Assembly (NCBI GenBank): GCA_963781495.1
Contig: CAWAFX010000002.1
Coordinates: forward strand, 930,001-994,000
Source of the DNA: Mayfieldus sp963781495
GTDB taxonomy: Bacteria > Actinomycetota > Thermoleophilia > Solirubrobacterales > 70-9
Direction of reading: 5' to 3'
Length of the DNA stretch: 64,000 nt
Shown here: positions 8,364 to 16,176 of the stretch, piece after piece
Layout of the letters: each line of letters begins with the position of its first letter
Numbering within the stretch: the stretch's first letter is position 1
Made by a program: the position numbers and the translations under genes
Notes under the pieces: generated by a model
Told to the model about the DNA's origin: nothing
Database searches by the model: none
What the model saw: only the letters and a program-made list of their open reading frames with translations

Positions 8364-8376
8364 CCTTCCTCCTCAT

Positions 8377-8724
8377 TCATGCCGGGGCGGCGAGCCGCTT
8401 GCGGGCCTTGACGACCGCCCCAACAGAGGTGTGCACGGCGTTGGCGATCTGGGAGTTGGAACGGTCGGGGTTGCGCTTGACCTCGAACTCGACGATGCTC
8501 GAGGAGCGGCGCCGGGCCCGCTCAGCCAGGGATAGGCCCACGGTGCCAACAGCGGCTTCCGCCACCAGCTCACGGCGGCAGTGGAGGCAGACCGGACCGC
8601 GCACGTTCTCGATCCAGTCGGCGGGAAGCCCGCGGCGCTCGTGGCTGTCCATCAAGCGCACCTCGACGCCGCACTCGCCACAGGTCCACCGCTGCGGTGC
8701 TTGCGGTGGACCTTGCTCACTCAT
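8377..8724 (-). CDS. Zinc-ribbon plus helix-turn-helix protein, 115 aa
   Basis: Two Cys pairs, CGEC (residues about 15-18) and CLHC (about 46-49), form a likely zinc ribbon. The C-terminal third reads as an HTH (RSNSQIANAVHTSVGAVVKA). An Arg/Ser-rich linker lies between (SLAERARRRSSSIVEFEV). The start overlaps the end of the upstream gene by 8 bp. This combination suggests a small DNA-binding regulator. I do not recognise the family. Confidence 0.65.
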   Translation of the reverse strand: MSEQGPPQAPQRWTCGECGVEVRLMDSHERRGLPADWIENVRGPVCLHCRRELVAEAAVGTVGLSLAERARRRSSSIVEFEVKRNPDRSNSQIANAVHTSVGAVVKARKRLAAPA

Positions 8725-9178
8725 GGGCGGCGGCAGTCGCCCCTGCTGGGTCGCGGCGGGCGGAAGGTGGGAGGTGCCCGTGCAGCGCCACGGCGATCTT
8801 GTCCAGGACGTCGGGACGGCGTTGGAACTTGCGCTCGTATAGCCGCGTCTTCTGCAGCTTCGCTGTGTCGGCTCCTTCGAGGCCGGCGAGGATTTCCGCG
8901 ACGCTGAGGTTGTCGTAGTCCTGAAGGGGCTCTGGCCCGCGCAGGTAGCGGAGCTTGTGAAAGACAGGGGTTCGGTTCTTGTGCGTCCTCTCGTAGGTAT
9001 CGATCGCCGCCAGCTCGGCCTGCGAGTGCTTGGAGAGCTCTGCGATCAGGTGCTTGTTGCTGATCTTGTCGTAGCCGGGGATCGGAAGGCGGTCCTCGCC
9101 ATCTCGGTTGGTCTCCGCGGCGCCCACCTGCCCGCCATTGCCTGAAGCGCGCTTTTGCAGCAAGTTGAACTTGGACAT
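8717..9178 (-). CDS. Protein with two internal repeats of about 46 aa, unknown function (DUF8129-like)
   Basis: The 153-residue soluble protein contains two similar segments: PGYDKISNKHLIAELSKHSQ...YERTHKNRTPVFHKL at about residues 34-78 and QDYDNLSVAEILAGLEGADT...YERKFQRRPDVLDKI at about 86-130. The shared pattern is YDxxS, a helix with A-L, YER and R-x-x-V. This resembles short actinobacterial helical domains found singly or in tandem, which I recall as DUF8129; that name is a suggestion. It is the first gene of the cassette that also encodes the zinc-ribbon/HTH and 54-aa proteins. Confidence 0.65.
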   Translation of the reverse strand: MSKFNLLQKRASGNGGQVGAAETNRDGEDRLPIPGYDKISNKHLIAELSKHSQAELAAIDTYERTHKNRTPVFHKLRYLRGPEPLQDYDNLSVAEILAGLEGADTAKLQKTRLYERKFQRRPDVLDKIAVALHGHLPPSARRDPAGATAAAHE

Positions 9179-9234
9179 TTCGTCTCCGATCGCTGGCGAT
9201 CTGGCCGCGGTCCGGCCAATGCCTGTTGAAACAC

Positions 9235-9266
9235 AGTGTACGCACTTTTCCTGAATGAAATTTCAA
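9235..9266 (-). promoter_or_regulatory. Possible promoter of the three-small-gene cassette
   Basis: On the minus strand TTGAAA (9266-9261) and TACACT (9240-9235) could be -35 and -10, although the 20-bp spacer is longer than ideal. A perfect AT-rich palindrome TGAAATTTCA (9256-9265) covers the -35 region, and the 10-mer shared with 6866-6875 covers the -10. It lies about 57 bp upstream of the first cassette gene in locally AT-richer DNA. Confidence 0.35.
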
Positions 9267-9440
9267 GAAAACAACCGCAGCAGCCTGGCGAAGGAGATCC
9301 GCGACGCATTCGTTTGTCAGCAGCCACGACCGCGATACCGATGTGGCGACCGAGGTCTTCCCCCTGGAGCCATCACTTCAGAGAGGGCGGTCGCGCACTG
9401 CCGCTACATAGGCGCGGGCGGGTTTCAGGTCCGGCAAAAG

Positions 9441-9482
9441 TGGGCGATCCTGGACTCGAACCAGGGACCTCTTCCTTATCAG
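9441..9482 (-). repeat. Displaced 3' half of tRNA-Ile (left attachment site)
   Basis: Exact copy of the last 42 bases of the tRNA-Ile at 12117-12190: anticodon loop from position 32, 3' anticodon strand, variable loop, T arm and acceptor strand with discriminator A. The 5' partner strands are missing, so it cannot fold as a tRNA. Confidence 0.85.
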
Positions 9483-9613
9483 GCGCGATCGGAGAGACGG
9501 CGAGAGGGGGCCGAAAACCCCATTCCCAAGCGGAATGATCCACCTGCCACCGCCATTCTGAGCGGCGGCCGTACTGCCGCAGATTGCGGGCGTTGGTCGG
9601 CTATTTGGGCACT
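9483..9613. other. Attachment-site arm A beside the tRNA-Ile fragment
   Basis: The first 50 bases after the tRNA fragment match the 50 bases after the tRNA-Asp fragment (12003-12052) at about 31 positions without gaps. The clearest block is CATTCCCAAGCG (9521-9532) against CATTACCAAGCG (12041-12052), both starting 39 bases from the core. A further TTTGGGCACT (9604-9613) matches the tandem ATTGGGCACT at 12065-12084. These may be recombinase arm-binding sites. The rest, to 9764, holds no gene I can support. Confidence 0.5.
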
Positions 9614-9764
9614 GATGCCCATTGCCTTGTGGTTGTCGGCGTGTGCCGACACGCCCGAAGGATCAGTCGTGACAGATGGGCCATGAGGCCGACCTGCGAT
9701 GGCCGCAGGTACCGCGCCGTCCGCCCAGCCGCGCTCGCCGGTCGAGCCACTAGCCTGCCTCGCG

Positions 9765-11909
9765 ATGCGGGAGCTCTCAGCGCATCAATCCTCGCGGTGC
9801 CCGCCGCTCTTGACGTTGCTCTTGGTTGTCCTGCTCGCTTCCCCGGCCGGGGCGTCGGCCAATTACCTATGGGTCTCCCCGCGTGGCTCTGACGCCAACC
9901 GCGGCACCAAGGCGGCTCCGTTCGCCACATTGGGGCGAGCGCAGAAGGCAGTCCGGCAATCGCTTCGTCATCAGCCGAACGCAGATGTCGTCGTCATCCT
10001 GCGGGGTGGCGTCTATAGGTTGAAGGGACCCCTGAAGCTCAGCGCCCGCGACTCGGCGGGCCGTGGTCACGAGGTGGTCTTCCGCTCGTACAAGGGCGAA
10101 CGGCCGCTGATATCGGGAGCCCTGCGCGTCCCCGGAACCGCCTGGTCTCTCTTCGACAGGGGAGCCAACATCTGGCGCGCTCGGGTTGGCAGGATCAAGA
10201 CCCGCGAGCTGTACGTCAACGGTCAAAGGGAGAGTCTCGCTTCGACCGGCGCTTACCCGGCCGGCTTCTTGCCCAGCTGGAACAGCGGCGGGACCAACAC
10301 CGGCATCGAGTACCTACCGAGCATCCAACCGAGCGGGCTCAACCCTGCCTCATGGGGCGATCCGACCAAGTGGACCAATGTCAGCGACATCGAGGCCGTG
10401 ATCTTGACCCAGTGGAAGACGATGACCGTTCCGCTGCGCTCGATCACACCCGCCGTGGGATTGACCCCGGGCCTGCTGCAGATGGCCGAACCGGCCTGGA
10501 AGAACGCCAATCTCTTCCTTGGCTCCAACGGTCAACCAGGGATATGGAGCTTCTGGCAGGTGACCCGCTTCGAGAACGCCTACCAGTTTCTGGACTCGCC
10601 GGGTGAGTGGTATCTGGATCGACGTCGCGGCTGGCTTTACTACATGCCTTTCCGCTGGCAGAACCTGAGGACCGCCGACGTCGAGGTACCCGTCCTCCAG
10701 TCCCTGATCCAGGGTCGAGGCAGCGCCAAGAAGCCGATTGCCAACGTCCAGTTCCGTGGGCTGACCTTCTCCTACGCGACCTGGCTGCAGCCGAGCGGCA
10801 AGAACGGCTACGTCTCCGACCAGGCGGGCTTCCATCTGGTGGGGAAGAACCATGAGCCGAACACGATCGGCCACGATCCCGACGACTCCGCCACTCCCGG
10901 CAATGTCTCGTTCCGTTTCGCCCACGGCGTCCGGTTCGTCGACGACTCCTTCCGGCACCTCGGGGCCGTCGGACTGGCATTCGGCACCGGCAGCCACCAC
11001 ACGCTCGTCAAGGGCAGCACCTTCACCGACGTCGGCTCCTCGGCGATCCAGCTCGGCGGGATCACGGCTGCTGATCACGACCCCAGGAACCGGGCACAGA
11101 CGAGCCTCGCAAACACCCTCTCCGGAAACCTGATCTCCCACGTCGCCTGGGAATATCCGGACGCGCCGGGCATCTTCGTCGGCTTTTCCAGCGGCACTAG
11201 AGTCATTCGCAACACGATCGAGGATGTTCCGTGGAGTGGGATCGCCCTCGGCTGGGGCTGGGGGCTGCTGGACCCGGGCGGCTTCCCGGGATTGCCGGGA
11301 GCCAGCCGCTACCAGTGGGGCAACTGGGAGGCGCCAACGCCGAACCGCAACAGCGTGGTCGCTGGCAACACGATTCGAGATTTCCTCGGCCTGCTCTGGG
11401 ACGGGGGAGCCATCTACACCACCGGCTTCCAGGGGACCGGCCCTGAAAACGGCCTGCTCATCGAGGGCAACACCGCCTATGACAAACGCCCCAGCGCCGG
11501 CGGCAATACGTTCTATACCGACGGCGGCAGCCGCTACATCACGATTTTGGGAAACGTCTCCTACGACGACCCGATCGGAACGACGAACTTCGGCCCACCG
11601 CCCCACAGCGGCGATCCCCTTCCCTATCCGAAGGCGCCCAGCGAAGGCAACGGACTACCGTACGGCTCCGACATCGGCGGCTGCGTCACCTATGGGGATA
11701 TCGGATATGTGGGCAACTCCTGGTTCGAACCGCCGATGCAGTCCGACATGCAATTAAGCAACGACCTCTACGAGCTGATCTCCGGCGGCAAGCTCAAGCC
11801 CTATTCACCAGAGGGCTTCTTCGATATCTGCCCCTACACCGATCAGGGCATCAGCTACCCGACCAACCTGTCCTTCTCGGGAAATACCGTCCAGCCGGAC
11901 ACGCCCTGA
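9765..11909 (+). CDS. Secreted right-handed parallel beta-helix protein (polysaccharide-active, GH141/pectate-lyase-like)
   Basis: The 714-residue protein starts with a signal peptide: a polar start, the LLTLLLVVLLA core, then ASPAGASA. The opening NYLWVSPRGSDANRGTKAAP is typical of right-handed beta-helix enzymes that open with a YVSPxGsDxnxGt motif. Repeated coil turns follow (VQFRGLTFSYATW, GVRFVDDSFRHLGAVGLAFG, TVVAGNTIRDFLG-like, LLIEGNTAYDK, ITILGNVSYDD). An extracellular carbohydrate-active role is likely; the exact lyase or hydrolase family is not certain. ATG 9765 is chosen because it places the signal peptide at the N-terminus; ATG 9699 is in frame but adds a poor leader. It is the only protein gene of the tRNA-Ile island and was probably acquired. 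Confidence 0.75.
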   Translation: MRELSAHQSSRCPPLLTLLLVVLLASPAGASANYLWVSPRGSDANRGTKAAPFATLGRAQKAVRQSLRHQPNADVVVILRGGVYRLKGPLKLSARDSAGRGHEVVFRSYKGERPLISGALRVPGTAWSLFDRGANIWRARVGRIKTRELYVNGQRESLASTGAYPAGFLPSWNSGGTNTGIEYLPSIQPSGLNPASWGDPTKWTNVSDIEAVILTQWKTMTVPLRSITPAVGLTPGLLQMAEPAWKNANLFLGSNGQPGIWSFWQVTRFENAYQFLDSPGEWYLDRRRGWLYYMPFRWQNLRTADVEVPVLQSLIQGRGSAKKPIANVQFRGLTFSYATWLQPSGKNGYVSDQAGFHLVGKNHEPNTIGHDPDDSATPGNVSFRFAHGVRFVDDSFRHLGAVGLAFGTGSHHTLVKGSTFTDVGSSAIQLGGITAADHDPRNRAQTSLANTLSGNLISHVAWEYPDAPGIFVGFSSGTRVIRNTIEDVPWSGIALGWGWGLLDPGGFPGLPGASRYQWGNWEAPTPNRNSVVAGNTIRDFLGLLWDGGAIYTTGFQGTGPENGLLIEGNTAYDKRPSAGGNTFYTDGGSRYITILGNVSYDDPIGTTNFGPPPHSGDPLPYPKAPSEGNGLPYGSDIGGCVTYGDIGYVGNSWFEPPMQSDMQLSNDLYELISGGKLKPYSPEGFFDICPYTDQGISYPTNLSFSGNTVQPDTP

Positions 11910-11960
11910 GCATCGCGAACTACGCGAGCTATATCCGCGTAATCACGGCAGGTGAGAGAA

Positions 11961-12002
11961 CGGGAGCGAAGGGACTCGAACCCTCGGCCGCCGGCTTGAC
12001 AG
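11961..12002 (-). repeat. 3' half of tRNA-Asp(GTC), orphan attachment-site fragment
   Basis: Read on the minus strand, these 42 bases give the anticodon loop CTGTCAA (GTC, Asp), the 3' anticodon strand GCCGG, a 5-base variable loop, a T arm GAGGG-TTCGAGT-CCCTT, the acceptor strand CGCTCCC and discriminator G. The bases before position 32 do not pair with GCCGG, and no 5' half is present. The fragment covers the same tRNA positions (32 to 73) as the tRNA-Ile fragment at 9441-9482. It marks a second attachment core inside the island. Confidence 0.75.
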
Positions 12003-12084
12003 GAGCGCTGAGAAGGGTGGCAGAGAGGGACCGTTCTCCCCATTACCAAGCGTCGAGGGCTCTGATTGGGCACTATTGGGCACT
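12003..12084. other. Attachment-site arm B with tandem ATTGGGCACT repeats
   Basis: Related to arm A at 9483-9532 and placed at the same distance from its tRNA core. It ends with two perfect 10-bp direct repeats (12065-12074 and 12075-12084). Such short repeats near an att core often bind the recombinase or its accessory protein; here that is inference. The remaining bases to 12116 show no other feature. Confidence 0.5.
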
Positions 12085-12116
12085 GGAGCCGATATCAGGC
12101 TTCCAGAGGCCGGAGA

Positions 12117-12190
<74 letters not shown>

Positions 12191-12227
12191 GGGCGACGGC
12201 CGATCATAGCGGCGGTCCGAGGGCGGA

Positions 12228-13103
12228 TCAGGCCGCGCGGCGGCGCTTCAGCCGCCGCGCCATCGCGAGCAGCTCGTCGAGGTCGTCGAAGCGGATCTCG
12301 GCCCGGATCTGGGTCCCGCGCACGCCGATCTTGACCGCCTGCCCGAGCTCCGCCTCGAGCTGGTCCTCGGCCTCCTGCAGCGCTTCCCGCAGCTCGGGCT
12401 CGAGCGCGGTGCGGGCTCGTTTGGAGGGGCCTCCCCTTCCCGGCTGGCTGGCCAGCTTGGCCCGGTTCTCGGTCTCGCGGACCGACCATCCGCCCGCCGC
12501 CGCGTCGCGGGCCAGCTGCCGCCGCGAGTCGTTGCCCCGCAGCTGCAGGATTGCCCGCCCGTGGCCCTCGCTGAGCTCGCCGCGGCGCAGCATCTCGAGC
12601 GCCTCATCGGGCAGGTCGAGCAGCCGGATCAGGTTCGAGATCGCAGAGCGGCTGCGGCCGACCCGGCGCCCGACCTCCTCCTTCGAGAGTCCGAGCTCTT
12701 CGACCAGCGCCGCGCAGGCCTGCGCCTCCTCGACCGGGTTGAGGTCCTCGCGGACCATGTTCTCGACCAGCGCCGTCTGCAGGCGCTCGGCCTCGTCGGA
12801 CTCCCGCACCACCGCCGGCACGCGGTCCAGCCCGACCTGCTGCGCCGCCCGCCAGCGGCGCTCGCCGGCGATCAGCTCGTAGCTGCCGTCGGCGAGGGGG
12901 CGGACCAGCAGCGGCTGGATCAGGCCGCTGGCGTTGATCGAGGCGACGAGGACGTCCATCGACTCGGGATCGAAGCGGCGCCGCGGCTGGTTGGGGTTGG
13001 GCTTGATCAGCTCGATCGGCAGCTCGCGCAGCTCGTCCTCGCTCGCCGGCGCATCGGGGAGGATCGCCGCCAGCCCGCGGCCGATGCCGCGCCGCTCGCT
13101 CAC
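12228..13103 (-). CDS. parB: Chromosome-partitioning protein ParB
   Basis: The 291-residue ParB/Spo0J binds parS and spreads as a CTP-dependent clamp. The N-terminal ParA-contact segment (RGIGRGLAAIL) is followed by the CTPase domain with the GERRWRAA box (residues 80-87) and ENMVREDLNPVEEA. The HTH region reads LSKEEVGRRVGRSRSAISNL, and the C-terminal dimerisation part is charged. The GTG start overlaps the parA stop (GTGA). It is the last protein gene of the minus-strand origin-proximal run. A parS-like site lies at 16163-16176. Confidence 0.95.
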   Translation of the reverse strand: MSERRGIGRGLAAILPDAPASEDELRELPIELIKPNPNQPRRRFDPESMDVLVASINASGLIQPLLVRPLADGSYELIAGERRWRAAQQVGLDRVPAVVRESDEAERLQTALVENMVREDLNPVEEAQACAALVEELGLSKEEVGRRVGRSRSAISNLIRLLDLPDEALEMLRRGELSEGHGRAILQLRGNDSRRQLARDAAAGGWSVRETENRAKLASQPGRGGPSKRARTALEPELREALQEAEDQLEAELGQAVKIGVRGTQIRAEIRFDDLDELLAMARRLKRRRAA

Positions 13104-13894
13104 GCCGCCTCCTCGACCGCTGCCGCGTCGCGTCCCCGTTCCCGGGCGACGATCTCCGCCGCCAGGGCGCGGTAGGCCAGCGCGCCGCGCGACTCCGGGG
13201 CGTGGACGATCACCGGCTCGCCGTAGCTCGGCGCCTCGGCCAGCTTGACGCTGCGGGGAATGACGGTTTCGAACACCAGCTCTCCGAAGTGATCGCGCAG
13301 CTCCCGCTCGACGTCGACCGAGAGGCGAGTGCGCTCGTCGTGCATGGTGATGATCAGACCCGACAGCTCCAGGGACGGGTTCAGCTGCCGCCGCACCAGA
13401 CCCAGGGTGTCGAGGAACTGGACCAGTCCCTCGAGCGCCAGGTACTCGGCCTGAACCGGGACGATCACGCGGTCGGCGGCGGCAAGCGCGTTGACGGCCA
13501 CCGGGCCCAGCGAGGGAGGGCAGTCGAGCAGGGTGAAGCGGAAGCGCTCGCGGACCGGGCCCAGCCGCTCGCGCAGCGAGGTCTCGGAGCGCTCGATTCG
13601 CGGCAGCTCCACCGCCGCCCCGGCGAGGTCGGCGCTGGCCGGGACCAGCCAGAGGTTGTCGGGACCGGCAGGGCGCGCCGCCTCGGCGACCGAGACCTCG
13701 CCGCAGAGGCAGTCATAGGAGGAGGGACTTGCGTTGCGGTCGATCCCCAGGGCGACGGTCGCGTTGCACTGCTGGTCGAGGTCGACGAGCAGGGTCTGGG
13801 CGCCGCCGTCGGCGGCGCAGGCGGCGAGGTTGATCGCCGTGGTCGTCTTGCCGACCCCGCCCTTCTGATTCGAGATCGCGTAGACGGCACCCAT
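13100..13894 (-). CDS. parA: Chromosome-partitioning ATPase ParA (Soj)
   Basis: The 264-residue deviant Walker-A ATPase drives origin segregation with ParB. The P-loop SNQKGGVGKTTTAINLA lies at residues 8-24, followed by LLVDLDQQCNATVALG, the Walker-B-like FTLLDCPPSLG, the HDERTRLS segment and VIPRSVKLAEAPSYGEPV near the C-terminus. The length is normal. The ATG start at 13894 leaves 11 bases to the rsmG stop, so the genes are co-transcribed. Confidence 0.96.
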   Translation of the reverse strand: MGAVYAISNQKGGVGKTTTAINLAACAADGGAQTLLVDLDQQCNATVALGIDRNASPSSYDCLCGEVSVAEAARPAGPDNLWLVPASADLAGAAVELPRIERSETSLRERLGPVRERFRFTLLDCPPSLGPVAVNALAAADRVIVPVQAEYLALEGLVQFLDTLGLVRRQLNPSLELSGLIITMHDERTRLSVDVERELRDHFGELVFETVIPRSVKLAEAPSYGEPVIVHAPESRGALAYRALAAEIVARERGRDAAAVEEAA

Positions 13895-13905
13895 CCGGAC
13901 CCAGC

Positions 13906-14640
13906 CTAGCCAGCGGCTCGGCGACCGCCGAAGGGGCGCTTCTTCGCCATTCCCGCTCGCCGCGGCAAATCCTCCGGCGTCGGGCCGGACTTGCGCATTA
14001 CGTGCAGGTGGCGGTGGCGACTGCCGGCGTAGGGGCCGACCTCCAGCACCGCCTCGGGGCGCATCGTCAGCCGCTCGGCCGCTGCCGCCAGCTCCTCTTC
14101 CTCCTGCGGATCGCGGCGCCCCTTCCAGGCGACCAGGACTCCTCCGTCGCGCAGCAGCGGCGCCGCCAGCTCGGCCAGGGTCGACAGGCGCCCGACGGCG
14201 CGGGCGGTGACCGCGTCGTAGGCCTCCCGGCCGCCCTGCGGCGGCGCCTCGGCGGACCAGCTCTCGGCGCGCTCGTTGACCGCCCTTGCGTTCGCGAGTT
14301 CGGCGGCGGCGATCGCGCGGCGGATGAAGTCGGCCTTGCGAGCCACCGACTCGATCAGGTCGAGCTGGGCGGCGGGCAGCGCCGCGGCGAGCACCAGACC
14401 GGGAAAGCCGGCCCCGGCGCCGACGTCGGCGATCCTGGTGGCGGCGGCGAGGCCGGGGACGACCAGGCCGCTGAGGCTGTCGGCGACATGGACCCTCCAG
14501 GCACGCTGCGGCTCGGTGACCGAGCTGACCGAGCTGCGCTCGGCCTGGAGCAGATCAAGGACCTGCTTGACCGCCTCGCGCGCCTCCGGATCGAGCTCGA
14601 GCCGCCGCGCCGGCCCCGGCGCCGCCTGCTCTCCGTTCAC
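13906..14640 (-). CDS. rsmG: 16S rRNA (guanine-527-N7)-methyltransferase RsmG (GidB)
   Basis: RsmG methylates G527 of 16S rRNA using SAM. The 244-residue protein has the family motifs HVADSLSGL, the SAM loop IADVGAGAGFPGLVLAA, LIESVARKADFI and VTARAVGRLSTLAELAAPLL. The C-terminal tail is basic (AKKRPFGGRRAAG) and longer than usual. The GTG start overlaps the jag stop (GTGA). Loss of this enzyme gives low-level streptomycin resistance in many bacteria. Confidence 0.95.
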   Translation of the reverse strand: MNGEQAAPGPARRLELDPEAREAVKQVLDLLQAERSSVSSVTEPQRAWRVHVADSLSGLVVPGLAAATRIADVGAGAGFPGLVLAAALPAAQLDLIESVARKADFIRRAIAAAELANARAVNERAESWSAEAPPQGGREAYDAVTARAVGRLSTLAELAAPLLRDGGVLVAWKGRRDPQEEEELAAAAERLTMRPEAVLEVGPYAGSRHRHLHVMRKSGPTPEDLPRRAGMAKKRPFGGRRAAG

Positions 14641-15116
14641 TCCGCGAGCAGCGGCGCGACGACGACAAAGCGATTGGGCTCGGTGCCCTCGCTGTAGGTC
14701 TCGACCTCGGGGCGCTCCTTGAGCCGCTCGTGCACGACGCGGCGCTCGGGAGAGCTCATCGCGTCGAGCTCCACCGGGTGCGACGTGCTCAGCGCTTCCT
14801 CGGCGGCCCGGTCGGCCCGCCCCTCCAGCGCCTCTCGCCGGCGCTCGCGGTAGCCGGCGGCGTCGACCATCACCCGCTTGCGCTCCAGGATGCCGCGAAA
14901 GGCGGCCTGGTAGCAGAGCAGTTGCAGGGCGTCGATCGTCTGCCCGCGGCGGCCGATCAGCAGTCCATAGTCGTCGTCGCCGTCGACAACGGCGAGGATC
15001 TCGTCATCGTCCTCGCGGATCTCCACCTCGCCCTCGATGTCGAGCTCGTCAAGTACCCGTTCGAGGACCAAGCGCACGCGCTCGGCGGGCTGGTCGGGCA
15101 TCGACTCCGGGCTCAC
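14637..15116 (-). CDS. jag: KhpB/Jag RNA-binding protein (KH and R3H domains)
   Basis: The 159-residue protein has a KH motif (GLLIGRRGQTIDALQLLCY, about residues 50-68) and a C-terminal R3H-type segment (ERRVVHERLKERPEVETYSE). It is a general RNA-binding protein linked to cell elongation and division in Gram-positives. It lacks the separate Jag-N domain of firmicute homologues and is short, as usual in actinobacteria. The GTG start is at 15116; an ATG five codons later is possible. It lies 31 bp after yidC. Confidence 0.93.
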   Translation of the reverse strand: MSPESMPDQPAERVRLVLERVLDELDIEGEVEIREDDDEILAVVDGDDDYGLLIGRRGQTIDALQLLCYQAAFRGILERKRVMVDAAGYRERRREALEGRADRAAEEALSTSHPVELDAMSSPERRVVHERLKERPEVETYSEGTEPNRFVVVAPLLAE

Positions 15117-15147
15117 GGGCGCAGTCTAATAACGCGGGCCCGCTGGG

Positions 15148-15900
15148 CTAGCGGCGCTTCTTGCGCTTGCGCGGCGGTGGTGGCGGCGGTTTCGCCGCCT
15201 TCGCTTCGGCCGGGGTCGGAACCGGCGGCGCGGGCACGATCCTCTGAATCACCATCGACTGGCCGATCGTCCAGACGTTGGTCGTGATCCAGTAGAGGAT
15301 CAGCCCGGCCGGGAAGCCGATGATGATCGGGACGAAGATCAACGGCAGGATGAACATCATCGCCCGCTGCTGGGTGTCGGCGGTCACCATCATCACCAGC
15401 GACGAGCCCAACATCGTCGCGATGTAGAGCGCGAGCAGCACGATCAGCACGCTGCCGGTCGCCTTCGCGGTGAGGTCGGGGATGAACCAGAACGACGCCT
15501 GGCTGCCGCAGTGCCCGGCCTGGCAGCCGATGTCGGACGGCAGCTCGTGGCGCAGCACATAGAAGAGGGTGATGAAGACCGGCAGCTGCGCGATCAGCGG
15601 GATGCAGGAGGCGAAGGGGTTGACCTTGTTCTCCTGGTAGAAGCGCATCATCTCCTGCTGCATGCGCTGGCGGTCGTTCTTGTACTTCGCCTGCAGCTCC
15701 TTGAGCTCCGGCTGCAGCGCCTGCAGCGCCCGCATCCCCTTCAGCTGCTTGTAGGTGAGCGGGATCAGCACCGCCCGGGTGGCGAAGGTCAGCGCGATGA
15801 TCGAGAAACCCCAGCTCAACCCCACGTTGTCGTGGAAGAACTGCAGGACCGAGTTGGCGACGTCGATCAGCGGCTGGAGGATGTTCGCCTCGGGGATCAA
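15148..15900 (-). CDS. yidC: Membrane protein insertase YidC
   Basis: The 250-residue YidC/Oxa1 insertase has the short Gram-positive form without the large periplasmic domain. Five hydrophobic segments are visible: FSIIALTFATRAVLIPLTY, PFASCIPLIAQLPVFITLFY, SVLIVLLALYIATMLGSSLV, MMFILPLIFVPIIIGFPAGL and LYWITTNVWTIGQ. The cytoplasmic coiled coil (LKELQAKYKNDRQRMQQEMM) and the conserved Arg of helix 1 (TRAVLIPL) are present. The tail is Pro/Lys-rich (PPPPPPRKRKKRR). The TTG start overlaps the yidD stop (TTGA), which explains the unusual start codon. Confidence 0.95.
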   Translation of the reverse strand: MIPEANILQPLIDVANSVLQFFHDNVGLSWGFSIIALTFATRAVLIPLTYKQLKGMRALQALQPELKELQAKYKNDRQRMQQEMMRFYQENKVNPFASCIPLIAQLPVFITLFYVLRHELPSDIGCQAGHCGSQASFWFIPDLTAKATGSVLIVLLALYIATMLGSSLVMMVTADTQQRAMMFILPLIFVPIIIGFPAGLILYWITTNVWTIGQSMVIQRIVPAPPVPTPAEAKAAKPPPPPPRKRKKRR

Positions 15901-16169
15901 GTGCTTGCCTCACCGTGGTATACGGACGGATCGAGCGGCCGGTTGCGCAGGGTGAAGCGCTGCGGGACCGGATCGAACCCCCCGTGGCTGAACGGGTTGC
16001 AGCGCAGCAGCCGCCAGGCGGCGAGGATCGCGCCCCGCAGGGGGCCAAAGCGGCGGATCGCGGTCACCGCGTAGGCCGAGCAGGTGGGCTCATAGCGGCA
16101 GCGGCGACCGAAGGCAGGCGAGATCCGGCGCTGATATCCGCGCAGCAGGAAGAGCAGCGACCGTTTCAC
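15897..16169 (-). CDS. yidD: Membrane protein insertion efficiency factor YidD
   Basis: The 90-residue YidD has its signature ISPAFGRRCRYEPTCSAYAV followed by WRLLRCNPFSHGGFDPVP. An amphipathic N-terminal helix (MKRSLLFLLRGYQRR) tethers it to the membrane, where it assists YidC/Sec insertion. The GTG start overlaps the rnpA stop (GTGA) and lies inside the parS-like palindrome. Confidence 0.95.
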   Translation of the reverse strand: MKRSLLFLLRGYQRRISPAFGRRCRYEPTCSAYAVTAIRRFGPLRGAILAAWRLLRCNPFSHGGFDPVPQRFTLRNRPLDPSVYHGEAST

Positions 16170-16176
16170 GTCAAAC
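16163..16176. promoter_or_regulatory. parS-like ParB-binding site
   Basis: GTTTCACGTCAAAC differs at one position from the ParB consensus core GTTTCACGTGAAAC. Flanking bases extend the symmetry (ACCGTTTCACGTCAAACGGT, one central mismatch). It straddles the rnpA/yidD junction about 3 kb from parB and 2 kb from the candidate oriC, a typical position. Binding is inferred from the consensus. Confidence 0.7.

Noticed and set aside
9255..9686. 143-aa open frame containing LDSNQGPLPYQ
   Set aside because: That peptide is the antisense translation of a tRNA T arm and anticodon arm; the frame crosses the tRNA-Ile fragment and att arm and has no domain.
11961..12002. Complete tRNA-Asp gene
   Set aside because: Bases 5' of anticodon position 32 cannot pair with the 3' strand and there is no D arm or 5' acceptor; only the 3' half exists.
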